A DNA stretch of 64,000 bases from Natrialbaceae archaeon AArc-T1-2 (GCF_030273315.1 NZ_CP127175.1:124001-188000), one strand, 5' to 3'; counted from the first letter of the stretch, positions 42,820 through 51,204 are shown. Notes: generated by a model not told the origin, from the letters alone. Translations and numbers: made by a program.

Positions 42820-43716
42820 TCAGTCCTTCCACCACCGGCGATCGCGCTCGGGGAAGACGATCCGACTGTTGTAGGTCAACGCGAGACTGCAGCGGCCCTG
42901 GTACCAATTTTTCTTCGCGCTCCACATCTGGACCTGATCGCCTTCTTTGACCCACTTTTGATCACTCTTCTCCCAGCTAGTGAACTTGATTTTCCCACTA
43001 TCGTCCGCGATGAGACCCACCTGAGCGATCGCCGGGCTGGATGGATTCCAGAGTTCGACGATCTCACCGCTGACGTTCACGCTCTCTCCCGGCACCTCAG
43101 GCACATCGGCAACCTCCAAGAGGGTACTGGGCATCAGCTTGACCTGCTCGAGCGTGTCGAAGACCGCCTTCGTCGTCGACTGGCCACCCGCGATCCGGTC
43201 ACCGAGCAGCCGTCCGATTGCGGCCCGACTCGGGCCACCGTCCACTTTTGCAGCGATCTGCTGGGCGTGTTGATTCACCGTCGCGAGTTCGTCCTGGGAG
43301 AGGCGCTCTCGGGGATCCGGCGTCGGCGCCACGTCCCGTCCGCCCGTCTTCTCGACCGTCTCCCGGCTCGTCCGGCGAACCTGCTCGGTGACGACCGTCC
43401 GCGTGCGCTTCGCCCGGCCATCCTGCGTTCCGAATTCGGCCTGGGCACTGATGTGTTCGAGTTCGGCTTCCCGGGCCCGGATGCGCTCTTCCTGGGCGAG
43501 GGTCACACCGTAGATGCGATCGTCGGCTTCCTGTGCGATTCCGTCCGGGTGATTGGCGTCCACCTTCGCCTGGATTTCCATATCGACCGTCGGCTGGAAC
43601 TCAGCGGTCTCGTCGACGACCTCGAATCCGTCCTCGTCGAGCTCCGTCTCGTCGGGCTGCTTGTAGGCCTGTTCATCGACCGAAATTTCATTACCGATTG
43701 CGTTCTTACTGGACAT
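42820..43716 (-). CDS. RPA-like single-stranded DNA-binding protein
   Basis: 298 aa. The C-terminal OB fold (PGESVNVSGEIVELWNPSSPAIAQVGLIADDSGKIKFTSWEKSD…KEGDQVQMWSAKKNWYQGRCSLALTYNSRIV, about 205-295) is of the RPA type; the N-terminal half has a helical RPA-associated region with RLLGDRIAGGQSTTKAVFDTLEQ. The product likely covers ssDNA during replication or transfer of this element. The upstream region has long palindromes. Confidence 0.85.
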   Translation of the reverse strand: MSSKNAIGNEISVDEQAYKQPDETELDEDGFEVVDETAEFQPTVDMEIQAKVDANHPDGIAQEADDRIYGVTLAQEERIRAREAELEHISAQAEFGTQDGRAKRTRTVVTEQVRRTSRETVEKTGGRDVAPTPDPRERLSQDELATVNQHAQQIAAKVDGGPSRAAIGRLLGDRIAGGQSTTKAVFDTLEQVKLMPSTLLEVADVPEVPGESVNVSGEIVELWNPSSPAIAQVGLIADDSGKIKFTSWEKSDQKWVKEGDQVQMWSAKKNWYQGRCSLALTYNSRIVFPERDRRWWKD

Positions 43717-43754
43717 TGGAACTACACCAAGTTCCGAAGGCGCTCACGCGCCAG

Positions 43755-43780
43755 CACCCGCGTCTCCACCGCGGGTTTTC
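43755..43780. repeat. Hairpin upstream of the RPA-like gene
   Basis: CCCGCG and CGCGGG around TCTCCAC, followed on the plus strand by TTTTCC instead of AAAAAC. It is in the place of a leader hairpin but the flanking tract is reversed, so I keep it apart from the family. Confidence 0.5.
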
Positions 43781-43807
43781 CACGACCGTCATCGACTAGA
43801 GGCATCT

Positions 43808-43859
43808 GCGCTCTCGCTCGCGCCTTCGCGAGCGCCCTGCCGGGCGCGAGCGAGAGCGC
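43808..43859. repeat. Nested palindrome with 17-bp arms
   Basis: Arms 43808-43824 and 43843-43859 are perfectly complementary (start GCGCTCTCGCTCG). Inside is a second, mutually exclusive hairpin: CGCTCGCG (43814-43821) with CGCGAGCG (43826-43833). The arrangement resembles an attenuator or a recombination/cruciform site. Confidence 0.85.
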
Positions 43860-44291
43860 CTGCACGATGGGGCACATCCAGCACCGCGCGCCGACCCGCC
43901 CGGAGCGAGCGGCCAGCGGAGTAAGCGTGGGGGGTGAGCAGCCACGCCGCGCAACCCCTCGCGCTTACCCGCTGGCGTCGAGGGCACATTCATTTTAGCC
44001 CGGCAGCCCGCCCGCTACTGCAGGCAGGCAGCCCGGAATGGTCGGTCGCGAGCGACGCGGAGGGCGGAACGCGGCGAGCGGGGCGTGCCGGTACGAACAA
44101 ACCTGTCCAGCCGGTCACGTCGCTCGGTGAGCCATCCACCACCCTGGCGGACTTAGAAAGGGCGAGGTCGCCTCGGCCGTCCCCCGACCCCGTAAGCACC
44201 GCAGGAACGAGGCGCGCAGCGGCGGTCGCGGGACGTCGAGCGGCCGAGGGCTTTCGTGTGTCCTCTCCCGCCGAATCAGACTAGCAAGGAG
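43860..44291. ncRNA. Possible long structured non-coding region
   Basis: 430 bp, very GC-rich, without a convincing protein frame. Long-range complementarity is visible, for example GCCTCGGCCGTCC (about 44171-44183) with GCGGCCGAGGGC (about 44240-44251), plus several short stems. Located between the RPA-like gene and the PIN/HTH pair, both on the minus strand. It could be a structured RNA, the long 5' region of the RPA-like gene or a replication/transfer site. Confidence 0.35.
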
Positions 44292-44801
44292 TCAGCTGTT
44301 ACCGGCGAGCAGGTCCTCGATGAATCGGAACCCGTTCACGAACGTCACTGAGTCACCGTAGCCCTCACTTGCGAGTACGGTTTCGGCGCCTTCGCCGGCC
44401 GCGATGTCGGTCGTGTAGATGTAGACCTCAGTCGCCGTTCCAGCGCTGAGATGCTGGGCAGCCAGGGCGGCGAGAGCGGCGTCGGCCCGCCCAACCTCGT
44501 CGGCAGGCCGGTCGTCGGCGTTCGCGATGTACCGCTGGACACCATCCATCACCCGCGAGACGACCGGCTCGGAGAACTCCAGCGGCGCCGCAACCGTCGC
44601 CCAGCCCTCGTTGATCGCGGTGTCAATCGGCACTTCCTCGACGTCGGGGTCGTCGACGGTCAGCTCCTCGTACACCCGTTCGGGGAGGACAAAGGCGATG
44701 TCGTTTCGGCGAGCGAACCGCCGAACGGCCTGGTACCGACTGTTCGATGGCTGTCCCATCGCGACGAACAGGCCGGTGTCGGCGATGTGGAGCCGGCTCA
44801 C
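44292..44801 (-). CDS. PIN-like toxin candidate
   Basis: 169 aa. HIADTGLFVAMGQPSN at the start has the first PIN-type Asp; VYEELTVDD and EVGRADAALAALAAQHL hold further acidic residues, and TTDIAAGEGAETVLAS the late one. Its ATG overlaps the stop of the upstream HTH gene (ATGA), as in toxin-antitoxin pairs. RNase activity is inferred. Confidence 0.75.
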   Translation of the reverse strand: MSRLHIADTGLFVAMGQPSNSRYQAVRRFARRNDIAFVLPERVYEELTVDDPDVEEVPIDTAINEGWATVAAPLEFSEPVVSRVMDGVQRYIANADDRPADEVGRADAALAALAAQHLSAGTATEVYIYTTDIAAGEGAETVLASEGYGDSVTFVNGFRFIEDLLAGNS

Positions 44802-45397
44802 GCGTCGTCAGCCGCGTCGCCGTCGTCGATATCCAACTCCTCGAGTCCCGCTCCAGCTTCCTCGATGTCGTAGTGCTCGTGGACGACGGGCCGGAGTGCC
44901 TGGAGGATCATCTCCGCAGCCAACGGCGAGATGTTGAGGTCCTCCGCCATCAGCCGGTGGGTCATCTCGCCACGCTCCCGAGCGACCGCGTAGGTGAGCG
45001 CGGTCGCGAGGCCGGCGACGCCGTGGCGGCCGATGTAGGTGTCGATGTCGGCGTCCGTCTCCCGGCGGCCGACGGCGTCGATCAGCGCCGGCGTGATCGT
45101 GTACTCGCGGTCACCAGCAGTCGTCGTCACGGTCAGGTCGATCTCCCGGGCGGCGTACTGGCGTGGCTGCTCGTCGTCGGTGACGTCGACGACGCCGGCG
45201 TCGACGAGCCGGTTGACGTAGCTGTAGGCCGTCCCCTGGGCGAGTTCGAGGTCGTCCATCACGTCCTGAACGGTCGCTTCGTCCGTCCGGGCGAGGTACG
45301 CGTACAGCTGGGCGAGCTGTGGCTCTTCGAGGAGGTCAGCGACCGAGAGGAAATCCTGAACGATGTCGCCGTCGGCGCGGTTTGAGGTGCGTGACAC
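44798..45397 (-). CDS. DUF7437-type winged-helix protein, antitoxin-like
   Basis: 199 aa. Winged helix at 15-75 (LAQLYAYLARTDEATVQDVMDDLELAQGTAYSYVNRLVDAGVVD), then a helical domain (AVGRRETDADIDTYIGRHGVAGLATALTYAVAREREGEMT-like). Overlaps the PIN-like gene by 4 bp and would repress the pair. A paralogue at 50509-51204 lies before a VapBC pair instead. Confidence 0.8.
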   Translation of the reverse strand: MSRTSNRADGDIVQDFLSVADLLEEPQLAQLYAYLARTDEATVQDVMDDLELAQGTAYSYVNRLVDAGVVDVTDDEQPRQYAAREIDLTVTTTAGDREYTITPALIDAVGRRETDADIDTYIGRHGVAGLATALTYAVARERGEMTHRLMAEDLNISPLAAEMILQALRPVVHEHYDIEEAGAGLEELDIDDGDAADDA

Positions 45398-45446
45398 GAT
45401 TCGTTCTTGATTACAGTTTACAGCGAATCAGTAAAGAGTGTTGGGG

Positions 45447-45785
45447 TCACTCTGCCGGCGTCGCGACGAGATGCTCCTCGAGGTCGCGCGTCCAGTACGT
45501 CGCGAGCCCACCCGGACTACAGTGAGCGCAGAGCTGCAACGGGCCTTCCAGATGCCCGAGTTCCACCCGGAACCGCGTCAGTGCTGCGAGCGTGTCGACG
45601 ACCAGCCCACAGCCGTCACAGGCGACGTGATCGCGCTCGTCGGGATCCGGCTCCGTCTGGATCGCGCAGTCGACGCAGATCGGGTGGGTGACCCGCTCGT
45701 CCTGTCCCCAGGTATGTGCCTCGCCAGTCTCGGTACCGGGCGGCGCGTCGCAGAACGCACAGCCGATGAGCGTTTGCTGCATCAC
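45447..45785 (-). CDS. DUF7558-type zinc-binding protein
   Basis: 112 aa with four CxxC-type pairs: CAFCD near the start, CVDCA, CDGCG and CAHCS, so at least two zinc sites. Small conserved haloarchaeal protein of unknown function. Its ATG overlaps the end of the broken gene upstream (TGATG). Confidence 0.8.
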   Translation of the reverse strand: MMQQTLIGCAFCDAPPGTETGEAHTWGQDERVTHPICVDCAIQTEPDPDERDHVACDGCGLVVDTLAALTRFRVELGHLEGPLQLCAHCSPGGLATYWTRDLEEHLVATPAE

Positions 45786-46054
45786 TCACCCTCGTGGCGG
45801 CGTCGCGACCGGCCGTCCAGCCACGATGGAAGACGGCCAACTGAGTGGTGGAGTCGAAGGCAGTGCCACTCGGCTCGTGGACGAGGACACGGTCCTCGGG
45901 TACGGGTATAGCGGCGTCCGCGTCGATGAGGCTGTTGACCAGGCTACGGGCCGTCGCGTCGTCGACGTCCGCCGTCGCGATCCTGCGCGAGCAGGTCGGT
46001 CTCGAACTGTTCGTGGTCGGCACTCGTGTTATCGTGAGAATCGGAATCAGCCAT
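45783..46054 (-). pseudogene. Small conserved gene with a frameshift
   Basis: From ATG 46054 it reads MADSDSHDNTSADHEQFETDLLAQ; then one extra base (near GCGCAGGATCGCG, about 45983) shifts the frame, and the next frame continues RIATADVDDATARSLVNSLIDADAAIPVPEDRVLVHEPSGTAFD to the DUF7558 start. Both halves look like parts of one conserved 85- to 90-aa protein. Either a recent loss or a sequencing error. Confidence 0.7.
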
Positions 46055-46067
46055 GGTGAATCACGCC

Positions 46068-46155
46068 GCGCACGCTGTCGCGCGCTGCACGCCTCCCGGC
46101 GTGCACGAGAAACAGCGTTCTCGTGCGCACACCAGAACGCGCGTTCTGGGGACGC
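46068..46155. repeat. Three adjacent hairpins upstream of the frameshifted gene
   Basis: Stems: GTGCACG-type (TGCACGCC with GGCGTGCA, about 46085-46104), ACGAGAA with TTCTCGT (about 46104-46121), and CAGAACGCG with CGCGTTCTG (about 46132-46149). The first is followed by CGAGAAACAG, similar to leader hairpins. The cluster is unusually dense. Confidence 0.65.
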
Positions 46156-46180
46156 CGACAAACAGTCAAGTCGTACCGCG

Positions 46181-46517
46181 TCAGTATGGTCGGGGATCTC
46201 GATAGATCACGCCGCGGGCGACGTCGATAACGTCGTTCTGGTCGACCTCGAGATCGCCGTCGGACTCGACGGTCAGGATGGCGTGGCCACGTTGGGAGTG
46301 ACCCCCAGCTGGGGGGGGGGACCTCGTCTAAGAACTCGGTGATATTCTCCTCGGGGACGTCGAGAGCCTCGGGTTTCCCGTTCCCCGTGTGATGGACATC
46401 CTGTCGAATGGGGTACTTCCAACCGACGACGCCCGAGTCTTCTTTAAGTTCCTCTGGTGACAAGGTGAAGCTACGAAGGGATTTTCGCTGACGTTTCGTA
46501 CGTCGCCAACCCACCAC
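46181..46517 (-). pseudogene. Small gene split by a G10 tract
   Basis: Frame 1 from GTG 46517 ([65 protein letters not shown]) breaks at ten G (46311-46320 on the plus strand); frame 2 continues [35 protein letters not shown] to the stop at 46181-46183. The halves clearly belong to one protein of about 110 aa. No ATG is visible, so the 5' end may also be missing. Confidence 0.65.
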
Positions 46518-46730
46518 CGTCCCGAGTGATTGGATCGTTGTGGCGCGTACTCAATCTTGCACGGCGCTTAGCACATCTATCAGGATTGGAAGGACCGCTG
46601 GCGGTCAATACGCAGATCTACTGACCGCGCTATTCGTCTGAGAGCGGTCGAAATTAACCCCATGAGAACCGTTCTATGACATCCTCAGAATACCGAACGA
46701 TCATGTGGGGGCAACCGAATCACACAAACG

Positions 46731-47861
46731 ATGAAACGACTTCTCTTGGTCATCCTTGTCGCAGCAATGCTCGTTCTTGCGGGCTGTGCTGATGGAACTG
46801 GGACGGATAACGGTGAGTCGACAGTAGAAACCGATGATAGTCTCGAAGATGTCGATTCGAACGGTGCTGAAGACGATACCGCAGCCGATGAGGACGACCC
46901 CGATCCAGAGAAGACCGACGAAACCGAAACCGATGAACCCGACTCAGGTGATAGTCCCGATGTCGACGGCGAGCTCGAGATTCACCACATCGACGTCGGC
47001 CAGGCTGACGCCACGTTACTAATCGAACCCTCCGGTGAGACGATGCTCATCGACTCCGGCGACTGGCGTCAAGGAGGTACCGGCGTGATCGAGTACCTCG
47101 AGGACCAGGACGTCGATCGAATCGATCATCTCGTTGCAACACACGGCCACGCTGACCACATCGGCGGTCACGATGCAATCATCGAACACTACGAAACCGA
47201 ACGGGATGGCATTGGCGTAGCCTATGACTCTGGCGTTGCCCACACGAGCCAGACGTACGAGCGATACCTCGACGCCATTGAAGACCACGACGTTGAACTC
47301 CTGGTCGTCGAAGACGGCGATCACATCGAGTTCGGCGACGCAACCGTCGACGTGCTCAACCCGCCTGCAGGAGACTCGGGGTCCGACCTTCACTACAACA
47401 GTGTAGCACTCTCCATCGAGTTCGGTGAGTTCTCCTATCTCACGACTGGCGATGCGGAAGCCGACGCTGAAGAGCGGATGGTCGACGAACACGGAGACCA
47501 ACTCGAGGCAGATGCCTACCAGGCAGGCCATCACGGTTCGACGACGTCCTCGACAACGCCGTTCATGGACCAAGTCACACCGGACGTGGCGATTATCTCG
47601 AGTGCGTACGACTCCCAGTACGGGCATCCACACGACGAGGTCCTCGAGGACTTCGCCGATCGGGATATCGAGACCTACTGGACCGCAGTCCACGGCGACG
47701 TCGTCCTCACGACTGACGGGAGCGATGTAGCGCTCGAGACAGAACACGAATTCTCGACTAATGCTTCGGATCTCCTCGAGGAGAAACCAGCTGACGATGA
47801 CGACACCCAAGCGTCGCTCACCCACTCGGTTGACGTGCCTGCAGCACCACTAGTCGGCTAA
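46731..47861 (+). CDS. Secreted metallo-beta-lactamase-fold lipoprotein (ComEC-C-like)
   Basis: 376 aa. Sec-type lipoprotein signal (MKRLLLVILVAAMLVLAGC, lipid on Cys19), a 60-residue acidic linker, then an MBL domain: IHHIDVGQADATLLIEPSGETMLIDSG, metal motif THGHADH (His138, His140, Asp142, His143), and AYQAGHHGS near 265. This is the ComEC/Rec2 C-terminal type. Extracellular hydrolase, perhaps a nuclease acting on DNA at the surface; this is inferred. The stop overlaps the DUF3006 start (TAATG). Confidence 0.88.
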   Translation: MKRLLLVILVAAMLVLAGCADGTGTDNGESTVETDDSLEDVDSNGAEDDTAADEDDPDPEKTDETETDEPDSGDSPDVDGELEIHHIDVGQADATLLIEPSGETMLIDSGDWRQGGTGVIEYLEDQDVDRIDHLVATHGHADHIGGHDAIIEHYETERDGIGVAYDSGVAHTSQTYERYLDAIEDHDVELLVVEDGDHIEFGDATVDVLNPPAGDSGSDLHYNSVALSIEFGEFSYLTTGDAEADAEERMVDEHGDQLEADAYQAGHHGSTTSSTTPFMDQVTPDVAIISSAYDSQYGHPHDEVLEDFADRDIETYWTAVHGDVVLTTDGSDVALETEHEFSTNASDLLEEKPADDDDTQASLTHSVDVPAAPLVG

Positions 47862-48136
47862 TGGCTGAAACCTACACCGCGACACTCGATCGGATCGTCG
47901 ACGGACAGACAGCGGTGCTCTTGCTCGAAGAGGACGACGAGACCGTCGACCAACTCGACGTCGACGTAACGACGCTGCCACCGGAGGCTCAACACGAAGG
48001 GGCAGTTCTCGAGATCGCTGTTGAAGCGAACGAACTCCGCGAAGTCGAATATCTCCCTGAAGTTACACAGTCCCGCAAAGAGTCTGCACAGGAGCGCCTC
48101 GATCGTCTCTCGACGAGGTTATCGGATCGAGAGTGA
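47861..48136 (+). CDS. DUF3006 protein
   Basis: 91 aa, TLDRIVDGQTAVLLLEEDDETVDQLDVDVTTLPPEAQHEGAVLEIAV, matching the small DUF3006 family that often follows ComEC-like MBL genes. Translationally coupled. The role is not known; a beta-barrel partner of the secreted hydrolase is possible. Confidence 0.85.
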   Translation: MAETYTATLDRIVDGQTAVLLLEEDDETVDQLDVDVTTLPPEAQHEGAVLEIAVEANELREVEYLPEVTQSRKESAQERLDRLSTRLSDRE

Positions 48137-48141
48137 ACTAC

Positions 48142-48189
48142 CCCACCCTACTCGCTCACCGCTGACGCGGTTCGCTCCTTGAGGGTGGG
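48142..48189 (-). ncRNA. Right-end hairpin / candidate guide-RNA scaffold of TnpB 3
   Basis: CCCACCCT (48142-48149) and AGGGTGGG (48182-48189) form an 8-bp stem overlapping the tnpB stop; inside is CCGCTGACGCGG, a second small stem. In haloarchaea, sense-overlapping RNAs from the 3' end of tnpB are known, and in the family such RNAs are the nuclease guide. Confidence 0.6.
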
Positions 48190-49377
48190 ACTTCCTGTTT
48201 CCACGACGCGCTTTGCAGATACGGACGTATCCACAGGGAGCGCAGTCTCCACAGGCGTTGATTCGGAGTGACCCACTCCTACTTCTTCGAGACCGCGAGA
48301 AAGAATGTTCCACGCTGCATTCGCGTCCCTGTCCGCCTCGAACCCGCACGAAAGACACGAATGTTCACGAACCCACAGCGGTTTGTCCGTCTTGACACCG
48401 CAGGACGCACACTCCTTCGTCGTATCTTTCGGATCAACCGCGACGAAGTGCGTTCCTTCGCGCCCGCACTTGTATTCGAGCATCCGGAGGAACGTCCCCC
48501 ACGAAGCCCCGGCTCGATTACGAGAGTTGCCCGGTAGTTCGACCAATCCCTTCGCGTCCAAGTCCTCAACGGCCACCAAGTCGTACTCTCGGGCGTAGTA
48601 GTTCGAGAGTTTGTGCAAGAAGTCTCGCCGCTTGCGCTTCAGGTCGGCGTGGCATTCGGCAACAACCCGACGTTGTTTTTCCCAATTCGCAGAGCCGTGT
48701 TCCTTCCGCGAGAGGTCGCGTTGTGCGCGTTCGAGTCGCTCACGTTCCTCGCTGAAGTCGGGACTCTCAATGGCGTACCCGTCAGTATCGTGAGCGTACT
48801 TGAGAATCCCCACGTCGATACCAACGACTTGCTCTGGTTTCTCAGGTTTCTCCGGCGTGTTTTCCCCCACGTCGATGCCAAACGTGGCGTACCACTCGCC
48901 CGTGGGTTCTCGTTTTACCGTGACCTGTTTGATGGTCGCACTCTCGGGGATGTCTCGGTGGAGGTGGATCGGGATTTCACCGATCTTGCTCACCCACAGG
49001 ACAGGCCGACCACTCGTATTCTTGAGTTTGAAGCCGGACTGGTTGTAGGTGAGCGACCGATACTCCCGAGGCGGTTTCCACTTGAGCATCCCCACGGCGC
49101 GTCCATTCTCCTTCTGTGCTTTGAGCGTGGAGAGGTTGTCGTAGACGCGCTTAACGGCCATCTGGAGAACTTTCGAGTGAACATCGTTCAGGTCGTCCCA
49201 CCACGATTTGAGGTCGGGGAGTTGTCCCTGCACCTCGTAGCGTGCTGGAATCTCGTCTGCCTCGTTGAGTTTGTAGAGGACGTGGTTGTAGAGTTGTCTA
49301 CAAGTATCGACATGGTGCAGAAGCGTCTCGGTGAGGGTTTCTGTCGGGTTGAGTCGATACTTGTAGTTGTAGTGCAT
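48148..49377 (-). CDS. tnpB: TnpB-type RNA-guided nuclease, third type
   Basis: 409 aa. RuvC residues: Asp in VVGIDVGILKYA, Glu in VAVEDLDAKG, Asp in ADRDANAAWNIL; zinc finger CASCG…CLSCG. All are intact. It starts 3 bp after the DUF2080 gene. An IS1341-type two-gene unit without TnpA. N-terminus MHYNYKYRLNPTETLTETL is typical, so the ATG 49377 is well supported. Confidence 0.92.
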   Translation of the reverse strand: MHYNYKYRLNPTETLTETLLHHVDTCRQLYNHVLYKLNEADEIPARYEVQGQLPDLKSWWDDLNDVHSKVLQMAVKRVYDNLSTLKAQKENGRAVGMLKWKPPREYRSLTYNQSGFKLKNTSGRPVLWVSKIGEIPIHLHRDIPESATIKQVTVKREPTGEWYATFGIDVGENTPEKPEKPEQVVGIDVGILKYAHDTDGYAIESPDFSEERERLERAQRDLSRKEHGSANWEKQRRVVAECHADLKRKRRDFLHKLSNYYAREYDLVAVEDLDAKGLVELPGNSRNRAGASWGTFLRMLEYKCGREGTHFVAVDPKDTTKECASCGVKTDKPLWVREHSCLSCGFEADRDANAAWNILSRGLEEVGVGHSESTPVETALPVDTSVSAKRVVETGSPTLKERTASAVSE

Positions 49378-49380
49378 GGC

Positions 49381-49527
49381 CTATTCGTCTGAATCGGGTT
49401 CGGAGACGCGGACGACTTTCACGTCGGCTCCGCGCCAGCGTTTTGGGACGATGACGTGGGCGCTATTCCCCGACGGTTTTGCGGTTCCGTCGAGGACTTC
49501 TTCGCCTTCTATTTCGAATCTATCCAT
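49381..49527 (-). CDS. DUF2080-type transposase-associated protein
   Basis: 48 aa (MDRFEIEGEEVLDGTAKPSG…, ending VSEPDSDE), with the NSAHVIVPKRWRGADVKVVRV core typical of DUF2080 proteins that precede tnpB in haloarchaea; AbrB-like beta fold is likely. Just upstream of and coupled to tnpB. Confidence 0.85.
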   Translation of the reverse strand: MDRFEIEGEEVLDGTAKPSGNSAHVIVPKRWRGADVKVVRVSEPDSDE

Positions 49528-49618
49528 CAGCGATGTATAGACTTTGGATAGACATAAAGGTAGCGGTGGGCCTGTGGGCCGGGCGGTGAACGTGTTTGAG
49601 AAGCGTGCGGCGCTGTAT

Positions 49619-49684
<66 letters not shown>

Positions 49685-49696
49685 GCCTAATACCAG

Positions 49697-50134
49697 TTAA
49701 ACGCCGTCCTCGCGAAATCGAACGACATCGACGTCGATCGGAAGCGTCTCGAAGTCGTCATCAGCACCGGCGATGAGTGTCGCATCCCTCTCGTGGGCGA
49801 GTGCAACACCATGAGCGTCCGCGAACGAGATGTGACCATCCGCTTTCACCTCGGCGGCAAGCCGCCAGTCAGCTCGTTCGATTTGAATCCCCCACCGCTC
49901 GAGCGCACGGAGATCGCGATCGGCAGTGCGAAGTGAGTCTGTCGTGGGTTTGTCGTCAATTCCTTCGAAGCGTGCAACGAGATAGAGTACTTCACCAGCG
50001 TTGGTTTCTGTCAGCAGCCCTTCGACAGCCCCGTCACGAACGTCTCGAAGATACTCTTCGACGACGCTCCGACCTGGCTCGTCGTAGAGGTATGCGATGA
50101 TCGCTTCGGTGTCAAAGACATACCGGTCGCTCAT
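49697..50134 (-). CDS. vapC: VapC-type PIN toxin
   Basis: 145 aa RNase of the PIN family. Acidic residues in RYVFDTEAIIAYL (Asp8), EVLYLVARFE, AEVKADGHISFADAHGVAL (Asp) and IAGADDDFE (Asp) form the metal site. Overlaps vapB by 4 bp (ATGA). Plasmid maintenance or stress control expected. Confidence 0.9.
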   Translation of the reverse strand: MSDRYVFDTEAIIAYLYDEPGRSVVEEYLRDVRDGAVEGLLTETNAGEVLYLVARFEGIDDKPTTDSLRTADRDLRALERWGIQIERADWRLAAEVKADGHISFADAHGVALAHERDATLIAGADDDFETLPIDVDVVRFREDGV

Positions 50135-50436
50135 TCATCCTCCGAGTCAGCCGGTCGGAGTCGGTTAGCACGGGCCTCTTCGCGCCGGTGTTCCTCGTGT
50201 TTCAGTTCGCGAACCCGATCGAGCACCTCGCCACGCTCGCGATCGGTGTCAGCGTGAATCCCGCCTAACTCTTCGAGTGACGGAACCGGTTCGACGATGA
50301 TTCGTTCGTCTTCCTCGTAGATGAACACCTCACCGGGGGTGTCGATCCCGAACTTCTCTCGGAGCGTCTTCGGGATCGTCGCCTGTCCCTTCTGTGAGAC
50401 GCGTACGACCTCTGGGTCTCGAGTACTACTCGACAT
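50131..50436 (-). CDS. vapB: VapB-type AbrB-fold antitoxin
   Basis: 101 aa. SpoVT/AbrB domain at 10-55 (VVRVSQKGQATIPKTLREKFGIDTPGEVFIYEEDERIIVEPV), basic helical C-terminus for toxin binding (VLDRVRELKHEEHRREEARANRLRP). AT-rich TATTATGTTGTACTACAAG upstream is the likely autoregulated promoter; GTACTAC occurs twice there. Confidence 0.9.
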   Translation of the reverse strand: MSSSTRDPEVVRVSQKGQATIPKTLREKFGIDTPGEVFIYEEDERIIVEPVPSLEELGGIHADTDRERGEVLDRVRELKHEEHRREEARANRLRPADSEDE

Positions 50437-50508
50437 ATTATGTTGTACTACAAGCTCCGAGTACTACTAACTATCGGTGAGCAAATCTTCCCAGCCCACC
50501 CAACGACC

Positions 50509-51204
50509 TCACTCGTGGGAATCTGATTCTGCTCTATCTACTTCGTCAAGAGAAGGAAGGTCCATCTGGTCGTGGACATCCGGAAACAGATGCTCGAAGA
50601 ACGGATCGTGGGTTCGGCCCACAGTCAGTGCTGGCTCGAGTGCGTAGATGATCATCATCGCTTCGGTCTCGCGAACGTCGATATCGGTCGCGACCATCCG
50701 CTGGGTCGTCTTCCCTGCGAAGTGTAATCCTGCACCCCGTAATGCAGCGATGAGTTTGCCAGCACCGTAGCGGTCCATGAAGTACTCGACGTCCTCGTCA
50801 ACTTCCTGCAGCGCAAGTGCGTGCAACACTGTCGGCGTGATAACGATGGGGACGTACTGCTCGACGATGATGATCGGATCTGCTGTCAACTGCTGCGGAC
50901 GTGTCGAGTCATCTCGATCGATGAGACCGAGGTCGACGAGCTGATCAACATACTCGTAGGTCGTCGATTTCGATAGCTCGAGGTCGTCCATGACTTCCGG
51001 CGAGGAAACCGGGCCCCAATAGCAGACGTAGACGTACACACGAGCCAGCGCTGGCTGATTGAGGAGTTGAACGACTGTCTCGAGCCTGGACGCGTTCTGC
51101 GCAAGCCTTGCTGGCTCGAGCGTCTCTTCGTCCATGATGTCTGTCGGTGGTGGATCCAACGCATCAATTCCACCGTCGGGACGAATGCGATCCGTATCGG
51201 CCAT
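50509..51204 (-). CDS. DUF7437-type winged-helix protein, second copy
   Basis: 231 aa. Winged helix in the middle (LARVYVYVCYWGPVSSPEVMDDLELSKSTTYEYVDQLVDLGLIDRDD, about 63-105), helical C-terminal domain with MDRYGAGKLIAALRGAGLHF. Same family as 44798-45397 (MDDLEL…TTYEYV against MDDLEL…TAYSYV), but no PIN-like gene follows; VapBC lies 72 bp downstream on the same strand. Confidence 0.8.
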   Translation of the reverse strand: MADTDRIRPDGGIDALDPPPTDIMDEETLEPARLAQNASRLETVVQLLNQPALARVYVYVCYWGPVSSPEVMDDLELSKSTTYEYVDQLVDLGLIDRDDSTRPQQLTADPIIIVEQYVPIVITPTVLHALALQEVDEDVEYFMDRYGAGKLIAALRGAGLHFAGKTTQRMVATDIDVRETEAMMIIYALEPALTVGRTHDPFFEHLFPDVHDQMDLPSLDEVDRAESDSHE

